Assembly: GCA_041589455.1 (NCBI GenBank)
Contig: JBFHVQ010000049.1
Location: 1 to 23,654, forward strand
From: SZUA-229 sp041589455
Lineage (GTDB): Bacteria > Pseudomonadota > Gammaproteobacteria > SZUA-229
DNA: 23,654 nt
Reading direction: 5' to 3'
Both the position numbers and the translations under genes were made by a program. Each line of letters begins with the position of its first letter. Positions within the stretch are counted from its first letter, which is position 1. The notes under the pieces were generated by a model, which saw only the letters and a list, made by a program, of their open reading frames with translations, did no database searches and was not told the DNA's origin. Shown here in pieces: positions 1 through 6,916 of this stretch.

Positions 1-2069
1 AGCTCGTTATTTACCTGGGAGAACTCTTTAAATAGACTAGTGATTTGATCTTCTCTTAAACCGATACCCGTATCTTCGATAATGATATTTATATTGTTTT
101 CAATATCATAGGTAATATAGATTCCTACACCACCTTTACTGGTAAATTTGATTGCATTGGTTAACAAGTTAATCAAAACTTGCCTTATCTTTGACTCATC
201 TAGCTTTATTAGTTTAGGTACATCTATTGCTATGAAGCTTACTAGTTCTATATATTTATCATGTGCCATCGGATACAATATATCGACTACACCTGCAACA
301 AGCTTATCTATATCAACTTCGACTTTATGCATCTCCATCTGGCCACTTTCTATTTTTGAAAAATCAAGAATATTATTCACCAGACTTAACAATGCTCGCC
401 CCGAATTACGGGCAGTCTTTACATATTTATACTGCTCTTCTGTCATCTTGGTGTCACGAATCAAGTCCATTGTTCCCAGAACTGCATTGATTGGTGTTCT
501 TATTTCATGACTCATGCTTGCAATAAAACGTGACTTTGCCTGGTTTGCCTTTTCAGCTTCGTCTTTAGCACTTTTCAGATCTTCTTCAGATTTTTTCTGA
601 TCAGTAATATCACGTATAAACGCTGTAAACATCAGTTTATGCTCAACTTCTATAGGTATAACCGTAAGTTCTGCAGGAAACTCACTTCCGTCTTTCCTGA
701 TTGATGCGACGGATATGCGCTGTCCTATGACAGGCCCAATTCCCGTTTCAAGATATTTCTTCATGCCATTTTCATGAGCGTCTCTTAACCGTTCAGGAAT
801 AACAACATCTGTAATTTTACTACCAATTACATCTACTGACTCATAGCCATAAATATTTTCTGCCGCATCATTAAAGTCTAATATTATTCCTTCGGCATCA
901 ATTGTAATCAAAGCATCTAGGCTTGCTTGAGCGATAGCTGTTTTTAATGCCTGGCTATATCTAACCTGCCGTTCTATATCTCGTGTTTCTGTAACATCCC
1001 TTATCAACATGACATAATGATTCTTATTATGTAACTTAGTTTTAGTTATACTTGTTTCTATCGGAATCCACTCACCACTTTTGCGTATAGCATCAAAATC
1101 ATATTTTTCATTATTTTTTATTAACGACACATTAACGTCATACTGTTTAAGTATTTTTTTAATGTCATCGGCACTGTCATCTCCAAACAGGATAGAAACA
1201 TGACTATCTATTATCTCATTCCTTTTGTAGCCGAATGTTGACTCAAACGATGTATTTATATCTTTAATATAACCAGCTTCATTCAGCATAAGATAACCAT
1301 CGATTGCTGAGTTCATGATAGCCCTCATCCTTAACTCGCTCTCGATCAAACTTGAACTAATTTTATGTGCTGATTCTAATGCATTATTGAGTTCATCATA
1401 GTTTGACTTCAAACTTAATGACATTGAATTAAATGCATTTGCCACCTCAGAAAACTCATCATTGCCACTTATATCAGCTGTAACACCAGGCCCATCGCTT
1501 ATTATCAACCTGGCAGCATCTCTCAGTACACCCATCTTTTTAGTTAGGAATATAGCTAGTAAATATGAGAATAATCCTACTATAATGATTTCAGACACAG
1601 CGATACTAATTAAACGATTTCTTGCATTAATAATTAATTCTGACAACGCGTTGATTGATATCCCGACTTCTATACGTCCAAATTTAATATCCTCTATTAA
1701 AATGTCACTTGCAGTGTCAAATAATCCATCTTCAACATCATCAAATCGTAAGTCTTTTATAAAATCACGATCAATGAACGCCTTATCACCCGCACTTGCC
1801 AACAAAATATTCTGATCGTATATTTTTATATAGCTAATTTCCTCTATCTGCATTATTTCATTTACAACGCTATCAATCTTTGCTAAGTCAGTCGAAAGTA
1901 TAGCATCCTGTGTCATTGCAGATAGCAAGCGAATTGTAGATTCTGCACGTTTAGTCAGAGCATCCTGATTAGATTCCTTGAGATAATCTATACTCATCCA
2001 CAGAATAATTACTAATGCAATAGTTTCTATTAGAGCAATACCTAAAATGGTTTTCAATTTAAATGACAT
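1..2069 (-). CDS. Membrane PAS-PAS sensor histidine kinase (C-terminus outside window)
   Basis: The minus strand reads open from the ATG at 2069 to the window edge (about 689 codons), so the C-terminus is missing. Visible order: TM1 about residues 8-27, a periplasmic sensor region of about 120 residues, TM2 about 152-175, a HAMP-like linker, PAS1 from about 248, PAS2 from about 376, a short coiled linker (KKSEEDLKSAKDEAEKANQ), then HisKA with the H-box SHEIRTP (His521) and the HATPase N-box LLTNAIKFT with the G1 motif EDTGIGL close to the edge. It should autophosphorylate on His521; whether receiver or HPT domains follow cannot be seen. The start lies 2 nt after the stop of the PhnD-like gene, so the two are almost certainly co-transcribed and the binding protein probably presents a ligand to this periplasmic domain. 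The ligand is unknown. Confidence 0.93.
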   Translation of the reverse strand, partial: MSFKLKTILGIALIETIALVIILWMSIDYLKESNQDALTKRAESTIRLLSAMTQDAILSTDLAKIDSVVNEIMQIEEISYIKIYDQNILLASAGDKAFIDRDFIKDLRFDDVEDGLFDTASDILIEDIKFGRIEVGISINALSELIINARNRLISIAVSEIIIVGLFSYLLAIFLTKKMGVLRDAARLIISDGPGVTADISGNDEFSEVANAFNSMSLSLKSNYDELNNALESAHKISSSLIESELRMRAIMNSAIDGYLMLNEAGYIKDINTSFESTFGYKRNEIIDSHVSILFGDDSADDIKKILKQYDVNVSLIKNNEKYDFDAIRKSGEWIPIETSITKTKLHNKNHYVMLIRDVTETRDIERQVRYSQALKTAIAQASLDALITIDAEGIILDFNDAAENIYGYESVDVIGSKITDVVIPERLRDAHENGMKKYLETGIGPVIGQRISVASIRKDGSEFPAELTVIPIEVEHKLMFTAFIRDITDQKKSEEDLKSAKDEAEKANQAKSRFIASMSHEIRTPINAVLGTMDLIRDTKMTEEQYKYVKTARNSGRALLSLVNNILDFSKIESGQMEMHKVEVDIDKLVAGVVDILYPMAHDKYIELVSFIAIDVPKLIKLDESKIRQVLINLLTNAIKFTSKGGVGIYITYDIENNINIIIEDTGIGLREDQITSLFKEFSQVNNE

Positions 2070-2071
2070 GT

Positions 2072-2923
2072 CTATTTTTCCGATTTTCGTAGCAGCCAGT
2101 CAACTTCAGCACTATCCAGGAACCTTATATCATCCCAATCTGTATCCTTCGCTGCCACTATGCCATCAAACTTTATCTTTTTTAAAAGTGCCAAACCACG
2201 CTTATCATCTTTCATGGCAATCATTGCTTCACGTAGTTTTTCGATTATTGTTTTATCCATATCTGGATGGTAGGCAAATGCATGTGGTGTGTAGGCATCT
2301 GATTTCCAGATGACTTCAATATCTTTTTTGATATTTTCATCTAATGCATTGAGTGTGCGTTCGATACCACCACCAGCAATGAACAGGCCTTTTGCTACAC
2401 TTTTATATACTGAATCATGTGAGCCGACATATTTGGGTGTAAACTTAATACCTGCACTCGATAAATTCGCTCTCGGTAACATACTAGCTGCAAATGCTGC
2501 GGGTGATGGGAATGCAAGCTCATGATTATGTAGATCATCAATACCTTTCAGCTTACTACTCTTATGCGCAACCAGGATTCCCCTTATGCTTTTATTCTCC
2601 TGTTTAGCTAACGCACGATATCCAGGTTTAATACTGTATACTGAATAGTGGTATGGATTCATGTATGCAATATCATATTCACCATTGAGGACACGTGATT
2701 CAAACGTAGGGATATCCGGTGCTGTTTTAAATATGATCTTAGTCCCACTTTTTTCGCTAAGATACTGAATAATAGGTGCCCAATTTTTCGCAAGTTTTGA
2801 GCCTGCCTGCTGTGGCACAATACCGAATGTAACTGATTTCAGATTTATATTGTCTGCATTAACGTTCAAACTGACGATAACAGCGCTTATCAGCAGGCCA
2901 AACTTAATTATGTAGTTCTTCAT
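2072..2923 (-). CDS. PhnD-like periplasmic substrate-binding protein
   Basis: 283 aa with a classic Sec signal peptide (MKNYIIKFGLLISAVIVSLNVNA, cut around residue 23). The fold markers are those of the phosphate/phosphite/phosphonate binding family (PhnD/type 2 periplasmic binding protein): FGIVPQQ near the start, W-P-I-QYLSEKSG, the YDIAYMNPYHY segment, FPSPAAFAAS in the middle and a C-terminal DIRFLD region. No ABC permease or ATPase lies beside it. Instead it abuts a sensor kinase gene, so I infer a sensory co-receptor rather than a transport component. Phosphonate binding itself cannot be claimed from the sequence because family members bind varied ligands. The ATG at 2923 fits the signal peptide, and a sigma-54 promoter lies 33 nt upstream. 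Confidence 0.9.
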   Translation of the reverse strand: MKNYIIKFGLLISAVIVSLNVNADNINLKSVTFGIVPQQAGSKLAKNWAPIIQYLSEKSGTKIIFKTAPDIPTFESRVLNGEYDIAYMNPYHYSVYSIKPGYRALAKQENKSIRGILVAHKSSKLKGIDDLHNHELAFPSPAAFAASMLPRANLSSAGIKFTPKYVGSHDSVYKSVAKGLFIAGGGIERTLNALDENIKKDIEVIWKSDAYTPHAFAYHPDMDKTIIEKLREAMIAMKDDKRGLALLKKIKFDGIVAAKDTDWDDIRFLDSAEVDWLLRKSEK

Positions 2924-2966
2924 TATACATATCCGTCCAATGTGTTATTTCTGATATAGCACTATG

Positions 2967-2982
2967 AGCAAATTGAATGCCA
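2967..2982 (-). promoter_or_regulatory. Sigma-54 promoter for the PhnD-like/kinase operon
   Basis: The minus strand reads TGGCATTCAATTTGCT, matching the sigma-54 consensus TGGCAC-N5-TTGCW with exact GG-N10-GC spacing. The predicted transcript start is about 2956, leaving a 33-nt leader before the ATG at 2923. Confidence 0.8.
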
Positions 2983-3083
2983 TTCTGGGAACCTGTACAA
3001 TGTTTAATATATTCAGTAAGTTATAGTTGATAATAATGCAATACTCACTAACTATATGATGCATTTTCAAATGGCATTGCAAA

Positions 3084-3094
3084 ATGCGAAGCAT
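3084..3094. promoter_or_regulatory. Candidate enhancer site, ATGC-GAA-GCAT dyad
   Basis: The sequence ATGCGAAGCAT is a 4+3+4 dyad between the two divergent sigma-54 promoters. Similar dyads occur upstream of the other two sigma-54 promoters in the window (5108-5132 and 13153-13194). Function as an activator site is inferred. Confidence 0.55.
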
Positions 3095-3172
3095 ATTAAT
3101 AAATATTAGACGCAGTTTTCTCTGTTTTCTCATATCTTTTCTAAACTATTGATCCTTAGAACACGTCATACC

Positions 3173-3188
3173 TGGCATCCATTTTGCT
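3173..3188 (+). promoter_or_regulatory. Sigma-54 promoter for the REC-PP2C gene
   Basis: TGGCATCCATTTTGCT has the -24 GG at 3174-3175 and the -12 GC at 3186-3187, with exact N10 spacing. The predicted start is about 3199, 32 nt before the ATG at 3231. The short inverted repeat AGGTA-CT-TACCT (3219-3230) covers the ribosome-binding site. Confidence 0.82.
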
Positions 3189-3230
3189 ACTCAGCTAGTA
3201 ATTTATAAAATTTATCCCAGGTACTTACCT

Positions 3231-4508
3231 ATGAGTAGTTGCCACAACTCACATAACTGCCTTGTTGACAGTCCTGAATCGCCTAAAGCGCATGTACTGA
3301 TCGTTGAGGACCAGCCCGTAGAACAACTTCGGCTGGCTTCGATGATAAGTAAAATGGGTTATACCAGTTGTTTTGCCAACAATGGCCAGGAGGCGCTACA
3401 AATGTTCGATCAGGAGTCCATCGACATCATTATTTCTGACTGGAAGATGCCCGTAATGGATGGCCTTGAGTTGTGTCGTATGCTTCGCGAACGTCCCGAG
3501 ATGGACTACCCTTACTTTATCCTGCTCACTGGCTGTGATACGCGCCCAGACCTTATTGCCGGTATGGATGCAGGTGCCGATGATTTCATTACCAAGCCGT
3601 TCAATAGCGAAGAGCTACGTGTACGTATCGAAGCAGGCTACCGCATCGAACAACTCAAATCTCAATTAAATAGTAAATCTGCACATTTAGAAAAAGCAAA
3701 TGAAGATCTACATTGTGCACAAGCAGAAATGCGTTCGGATCTAGAAACTGCTGCGAGAATGCAACAAGAACTTCTGCCAACAAACTATCAGATTTTCAGG
3801 CACTGGAATGCTGATACCCTGTACCGACCTGCATCGGGAGTATCAGGAGACATGTTTAACCTGTTTAAAATTAACACTTACATGCTCGGATTTTATCATG
3901 TCGATGTATCAGGTCATGGAATCGCCGCAGCTATGATGTCTTTCACGCTCAGTCGATTACTTGGTGCAACACCTGGCTCAATTGATGAATCGTTAATGAC
4001 AAAAGATTTCGACCAGCTTTCGCCAGCTTATATCGTCGAGCAATTAAACTCACGATTCCAGAATGATCAGTTGCATACACCATTTTTTACAATCGTTTAC
4101 GGCGTGATCGATACACGGAATGGTAAAGGAAAACTATGCCAGGCAGGCCATCCACACCCAATGCTTGTATCACAGGAAGGGCGCGTAAAAACCATCGGCA
4201 TGGGCGGCTTTCCAGTTGGCTGTCTCGAAGAAGCAAAGTACGACGACAGCAGCTTCATTCTGTCGCAAGGTGAACGTCTCATGGTGTACTCTGATGGAGT
4301 AACAGAGTGCCGAGATATAAATGATAAGCTGTTCAGTGATATTCGACTTATGGGTATTCTTGGGAACACTCAGAAAAAGCCCGTTAGTACAATCATGAAT
4401 CTTCTGGAAAATGCTTTACAACGTTGGTCATCTGGAAAACAACAGGATGATGATATTACGGCATTACTCATTGAACATTGTGCATCAACGGATGACGCGT
4501 ATGATTAG
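3231..4508 (+). CDS. Response regulator with PP2C (SpoIIE/RsbU-type) phosphatase output
   Basis: 425 aa. Residues about 20-140 form a receiver domain: acidic pair Glu26-Asp27, phosphoacceptor Asp70 in ISDWKMP, Thr100 and Lys122 (TKPF). A coiled linker (about 140-175) leads to the PP2C-like domain beginning LETAARMQQELLP. Metal-binding aspartates are visible as SGD (Asp207), VDVSGHG (Asp225), YSDGVTE (Asp355) and the QQDDDIT end motif (Asp407/408). The family dephosphorylates a phosphoserine on an STAS antagonist, and such a protein is encoded at 5257. Receiver phosphorylation by a histidine kinase, possibly the divergent one, probably controls the phosphatase; this is inference. The architecture resembles the C-terminal half of SypE and the Shewanella CrsR protein. 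The gene overlaps the RsbW-like gene by 8 nt. Confidence 0.93.
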   Translation: MSSCHNSHNCLVDSPESPKAHVLIVEDQPVEQLRLASMISKMGYTSCFANNGQEALQMFDQESIDIIISDWKMPVMDGLELCRMLRERPEMDYPYFILLTGCDTRPDLIAGMDAGADDFITKPFNSEELRVRIEAGYRIEQLKSQLNSKSAHLEKANEDLHCAQAEMRSDLETAARMQQELLPTNYQIFRHWNADTLYRPASGVSGDMFNLFKINTYMLGFYHVDVSGHGIAAAMMSFTLSRLLGATPGSIDESLMTKDFDQLSPAYIVEQLNSRFQNDQLHTPFFTIVYGVIDTRNGKGKLCQAGHPHPMLVSQEGRVKTIGMGGFPVGCLEEAKYDDSSFILSQGERLMVYSDGVTECRDINDKLFSDIRLMGILGNTQKKPVSTIMNLLENALQRWSSGKQQDDDITALLIEHCASTDDAYD

Positions 4509-4935
4509 TGCAATTACACGACAGCATAATGACTCGATACTTTTCCAGTTATGCCTAAATGCAACCATACAGGATGCAGGTCAGCTAAGTGAGTATATAG
4601 GGCATCTATTAAGTGATGATGTACTAACACTACAACAACGTATAAGGATCACACTCTGCATTGCCGAGGCCGTTAATAACATCGTTGAGCATGGTCAGTA
4701 TAGCGGATTACATCGTCCTATTAGATGCGTATTAAAACGTGATTCAACCGCAATTAGTGTACTTCTCATTGATCTGGCCCAGGCCTATACTCCTCCGTCT
4801 AATACCAGTTTCAATATTTTTGAAGAAAACGGACGCGGCTGGTGTATTTTAAAAAAGCTTTCTGATAAAATCGAGTATCTTAGAATTGACGACACCAATC
4901 AGCTTAGCCTTCTTTTTAAACTACCAAACAACTAA
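4501..4935 (+). CDS. RsbW/SpoIIAB-type serine kinase (anti-sigma-like)
   Basis: 144 aa GHKL-fold kinase without a histidine phosphoacceptor domain. The N-box is AEAVNNIVEHG (Glu56, Asn60), the weak G1 region is IDLAQAYTPP (Asp91) and the G2 region is NGRGWCILKKLSDKIEY, as in SpoIIAB/RsbW. Such kinases phosphorylate the serine of an STAS antagonist and release or hold a target protein. No sigma-factor gene is adjacent, so the target may be elsewhere or may not be a sigma factor. I chose the ATG at 4501, which overlaps the phosphatase stop by 8 nt. An in-frame ATG at 4492 would add three residues (MTR) and is equally possible; longer in-frame starts would run deep into the upstream gene. The GHKL domain is complete. 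Confidence 0.85.
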   Translation: MISAITRQHNDSILFQLCLNATIQDAGQLSEYIGHLLSDDVLTLQQRIRITLCIAEAVNNIVEHGQYSGLHRPIRCVLKRDSTAISVLLIDLAQAYTPPSNTSFNIFEENGRGWCILKKLSDKIEYLRIDDTNQLSLLFKLPNN

Positions 4936-5001
4936 CTATTTTTACGTTATTACTCACACTTTAGATTCAGACTAACATTCCTTAAAGCCAAAACACATTT
5001 T

Positions 5002-5052
5002 TCCTCCTGGAACATAATTTTGCATCTCCTCCTGGAACATAATTTTTGCATC
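5002..5052. repeat. Two-copy 25-bp tandem repeat
   Basis: The units 5002-5026 and 5027-5052 are identical apart from one extra T in the second copy's T-run. Each unit contains TGGAACATAAT followed by a T-run and GCATC. They resemble sigma-54 elements, but the GG-to-GC gap is 11 and 12 rather than 10, so they are unlikely to be working promoters. Role unknown. Confidence 0.85.
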
Positions 5053-5107
5053 TCAATTTGATGTAAACACATTCGCATTCTGAAAAATTCCTTCTACCCT
5101 TAGCAGT

Positions 5108-5132
5108 TTGCTTTGCATTATGCATAGCATAA
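5108..5132. promoter_or_regulatory. Candidate enhancer site pair upstream of the STAS gene
   Basis: TTGC-TTT-GCAT (5108-5118) abuts the perfect 6+3+6 dyad TTATGC-ATA-GCATAA (5118-5132). The pair is centred about 100-112 bp upstream of the predicted sigma-54 start and matches the dyads near the other sigma-54 promoters. Confidence 0.6.
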
Positions 5133-5198
5133 TCCAGGAAAAATTCTCAATCTGCAAACCATATTCATAAGCATATGATTTATATCGATTTTGAACAA

Positions 5199-5214
5199 TG
5201 GCACAAGCTTTGCA
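5199..5214 (+). promoter_or_regulatory. Sigma-54 promoter for the STAS and polysaccharide operon
   Basis: TGGCACAAGCTTTGCA matches the consensus at every strongly conserved position, with exact GG-N10-GC spacing (GG 5200-5201, GC 5212-5213). The predicted start is about 5225, 32 nt before the ATG at 5257. Confidence 0.88.
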
Positions 5215-5256
5215 ACGTGGTAGATAACTGTCTGATATTTTCACTGGAGAAACACA

Positions 5257-5592
5257 ATGAATTTTCAAAAAGAATCACATGGCAAAGTCGATGTCATTGA
5301 GTTACCCGAACGCTTATCAATTGCCGACGCCGGTAAAGTAAAAAGCTCACTGCAGACATTAGTCGAAACTGGTCGTAAAAAACTGGTACTGGATCTTGCT
5401 CAGGTAAGCTTTATGGATTCTAGTGGCCTGTCTGTACTTCTGAGCGCACGTAAAAGTGTTACCCGTGTGAGTGGCCATGTTGTTCTGCTAAATCCCTCTG
5501 ATGAAGCACGAACACTTATTGAATTGACTCGCTTGCACGAGGTATTCGAAATTTTCTCAGACAAACAGGCAGCTGTCGAGCATCTAAGTTAA
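5257..5592 (+). CDS. STAS-domain anti-sigma factor antagonist
   Basis: 111 aa, a complete single STAS domain of the SpoIIAA/RsbV family. The phosphorylation loop is FMDSSGLSVLL (Asp54, Ser55, Ser56, Gly57); one of these serines should be the site used by the RsbW-like kinase and cleared by the PP2C protein. A strong ribosome-binding site (CTGGAG, 5244-5249) supports the ATG at 5257. The gene has its own sigma-54 promoter and lies 31 nt before the polysaccharide export gene, so it is probably the first gene of that operon. In V. fischeri the comparable small STAS protein SypA controls syp-dependent biofilm formation; a similar role is likely here but unproven. Confidence 0.93.
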   Translation: MNFQKESHGKVDVIELPERLSIADAGKVKSSLQTLVETGRKKLVLDLAQVSFMDSSGLSVLLSARKSVTRVSGHVVLLNPSDEARTLIELTRLHEVFEIFSDKQAAVEHLS

Positions 5593-5623
5593 ACACCCTT
5601 AACAGGTTCGAACAGGAATTATT

Positions 5624-6904
5624 ATGTATCTCGATATCAAATCAAATTTTCATATCACCCTTCTACTACTTGCAATCGTATGCTCAGGCTGTACAGGTCT
5701 TGGTCAGCATATTGATGGACCAGATGAATTTGATCGTGACTACTATTCTCCTGAGAAACAACGAAATATACCTGAAACTAATTCCTCAAATCTTTTAATA
5801 CACAGTGACATTAACCTATTTCATAATAACCAGCCTTTCGACCGTTATTCATTAAACGAACTACCGCTATCACGTTCATCCATTACAGATAGTGATAAAA
5901 AACTAATCTGTGAAACAGATAATAGAGTTTTTAATGCCTATCCAGCACCTCCTCTATCACCAGGGGATCGTGTACAGATATTTATCCACGAAGGTGCTGA
6001 ATTTAGCAGTGTTTACGAAGTAAATCTCGATGGAACCCTCGGCTTACCATTAATAGACCCTGTTTTTGTAGCAGGCAAAACACCTGTCGAGGCAGAAATT
6101 ATGTTAAAGCAGAGTCTAATCAAAAATAAAATTTTTAATCCGAGATTTTTACGTATAAGCCTGAGAGTTCAACAATGGGCTGCTGTACAGGTACAGGTAA
6201 CTGGCGCCGTTTTCAACCCTGGTATGGTTACGATAAACTCACGTAAAGCAGAAGAGCGTCTACAACAATCTACTCAATGGTCTGGTGACTTTACCACCAA
6301 TAGACTATTAAGTTCTGCACTACAGGCAGCCGGCGGAATCCGTCCAGATGCAAATCTGAAAAAAATTTACCTGATACGCAACAATATAGAGAGTGTATAT
6401 GATATTTCAGGTGTTATGGATGGCAACCTGATTCAACTACCTTCACTAGCAGCCGGAGATCGTATTTATATTCCTTCAACTGGTGTTTTCGATACGAGCC
6501 TGGTGCGCCCTAGTAGTATTACACCACCCGGTGTACGCGTGTTTATTTCCAATCTGACTATGCCATCGACCAATAATGCCAGTTCTGGTATCAACCGTCA
6601 TGCTACCAGCCTGCCCTATGGAACACGCTTACTCTCAGCCGCTATCTCTGCAAACTGTGTGGGAGGTAGTTCTGCTAGTAACAGTAATCGCACTACGGTT
6701 TTGGTAAGTAACAACCCTATGACAGGTGAATCAGAAATAATTGAGCGCACACTTGAAAAACTGGTAACTAATCGTAAACGAGATACATACAACCCTCATA
6801 TTATGCCGAATGATGGTATTGCTTGTTATGACTCCAGTGTAACGAATTTAAGAGAAATCGGACGAACACTTACCGATATTCTGTTTCCCTTTGCACTTTT
6901 CTAA
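5624..6904 (+). CDS. Outer-membrane polysaccharide export lipoprotein (Wza/OPX family)
   Basis: 426 aa. The N-terminus has a hydrophobic signal ending in a lipobox-like segment (AIVCSGC, Cys23), which suggests lipidation, although Cys at -3 is not typical. From about residue 110 comes the poly-export domain (LSPGDRVQIFIHEGAEFS, then VNLDGTLGLPLIDPV and GKTPVEAEIMLKQ). It is followed by an SLBB-type domain (VQVTGAVFNPGMVTI, LLSSALQAAGGIRPDANLKKIYLIRN, and later LAAGDRIYIPS). These match the Wza/KpsD family that forms the outer-membrane channel for polysaccharide. The C-terminal third (about 310-426) has unusual Ser/Asn-rich stretches and a hydrophobic end (DILFPFALF). Ribosome-binding site AGGA lies before the ATG. 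Confidence 0.93.
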   Translation: MYLDIKSNFHITLLLLAIVCSGCTGLGQHIDGPDEFDRDYYSPEKQRNIPETNSSNLLIHSDINLFHNNQPFDRYSLNELPLSRSSITDSDKKLICETDNRVFNAYPAPPLSPGDRVQIFIHEGAEFSSVYEVNLDGTLGLPLIDPVFVAGKTPVEAEIMLKQSLIKNKIFNPRFLRISLRVQQWAAVQVQVTGAVFNPGMVTINSRKAEERLQQSTQWSGDFTTNRLLSSALQAAGGIRPDANLKKIYLIRNNIESVYDISGVMDGNLIQLPSLAAGDRIYIPSTGVFDTSLVRPSSITPPGVRVFISNLTMPSTNNASSGINRHATSLPYGTRLLSAAISANCVGGSSASNSNRTTVLVSNNPMTGESEIIERTLEKLVTNRKRDTYNPHIMPNDGIACYDSSVTNLREIGRTLTDILFPFALF

Positions 6905-6916
6905 TTGGTTATCATC

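Larger units (their letters stand above)
2924..3230. promoter_or_regulatory. Divergent control region with two sigma-54 promoters and a shared dyad
   Basis: This 307-bp gap separates the divergent PhnD-like and REC-PP2C genes. It holds a sigma-54 promoter facing each way (2967-2982 minus, 3173-3188 plus) and between them an ATGC-GAA-GCAT dyad (3084-3094) in a GCAT/ATGC-rich stretch (3061-3094). That stretch also contains the inverted repeat GCATTTT (3061-3067) / AAAATGC (3081-3087). The dyad is about 110 bp from the rightward predicted start and about 133 bp from the leftward one, the usual distance for an enhancer-binding protein site. A 62-codon minus-strand reading frame here is not supported as a gene. 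Confidence 0.75.
4936..5256 (+). promoter_or_regulatory. Regulatory gap before the STAS/polysaccharide operon
   Basis: This 321-bp gap holds no convincing gene; an opposing 71-codon frame is not credible. It contains a two-copy tandem repeat (5002-5052), two adjacent TGC-N3-GCA dyads (5108-5132) and a sigma-54 promoter (5199-5214). No clear terminator follows the kinase gene, so read-through from the upstream unit is possible. Confidence 0.65.

Noticed and set aside
148..510. 120-codon plus-strand reading frame
   Set aside because: It lies antisense inside the sensor kinase gene, whose own frame shows PAS, HisKA and HATPase motifs.
2945..3133. 62-codon minus-strand reading frame between the divergent genes
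   Set aside because: It overlaps the sigma-54 promoter and dyad, has no recognisable domain, and its composition is what chance AT-rich sequence would give.
4411..4500. Upstream extension of the RsbW-like gene to an ATG at 4411
   Set aside because: This would add 30 residues entirely within the phosphatase gene that do not belong to the kinase fold; starts at 4492 or 4501 give a complete GHKL domain.
5002..5052. CRISPR-like repeat
   Set aside because: There are only two abutting copies with no spacer and no cas genes.
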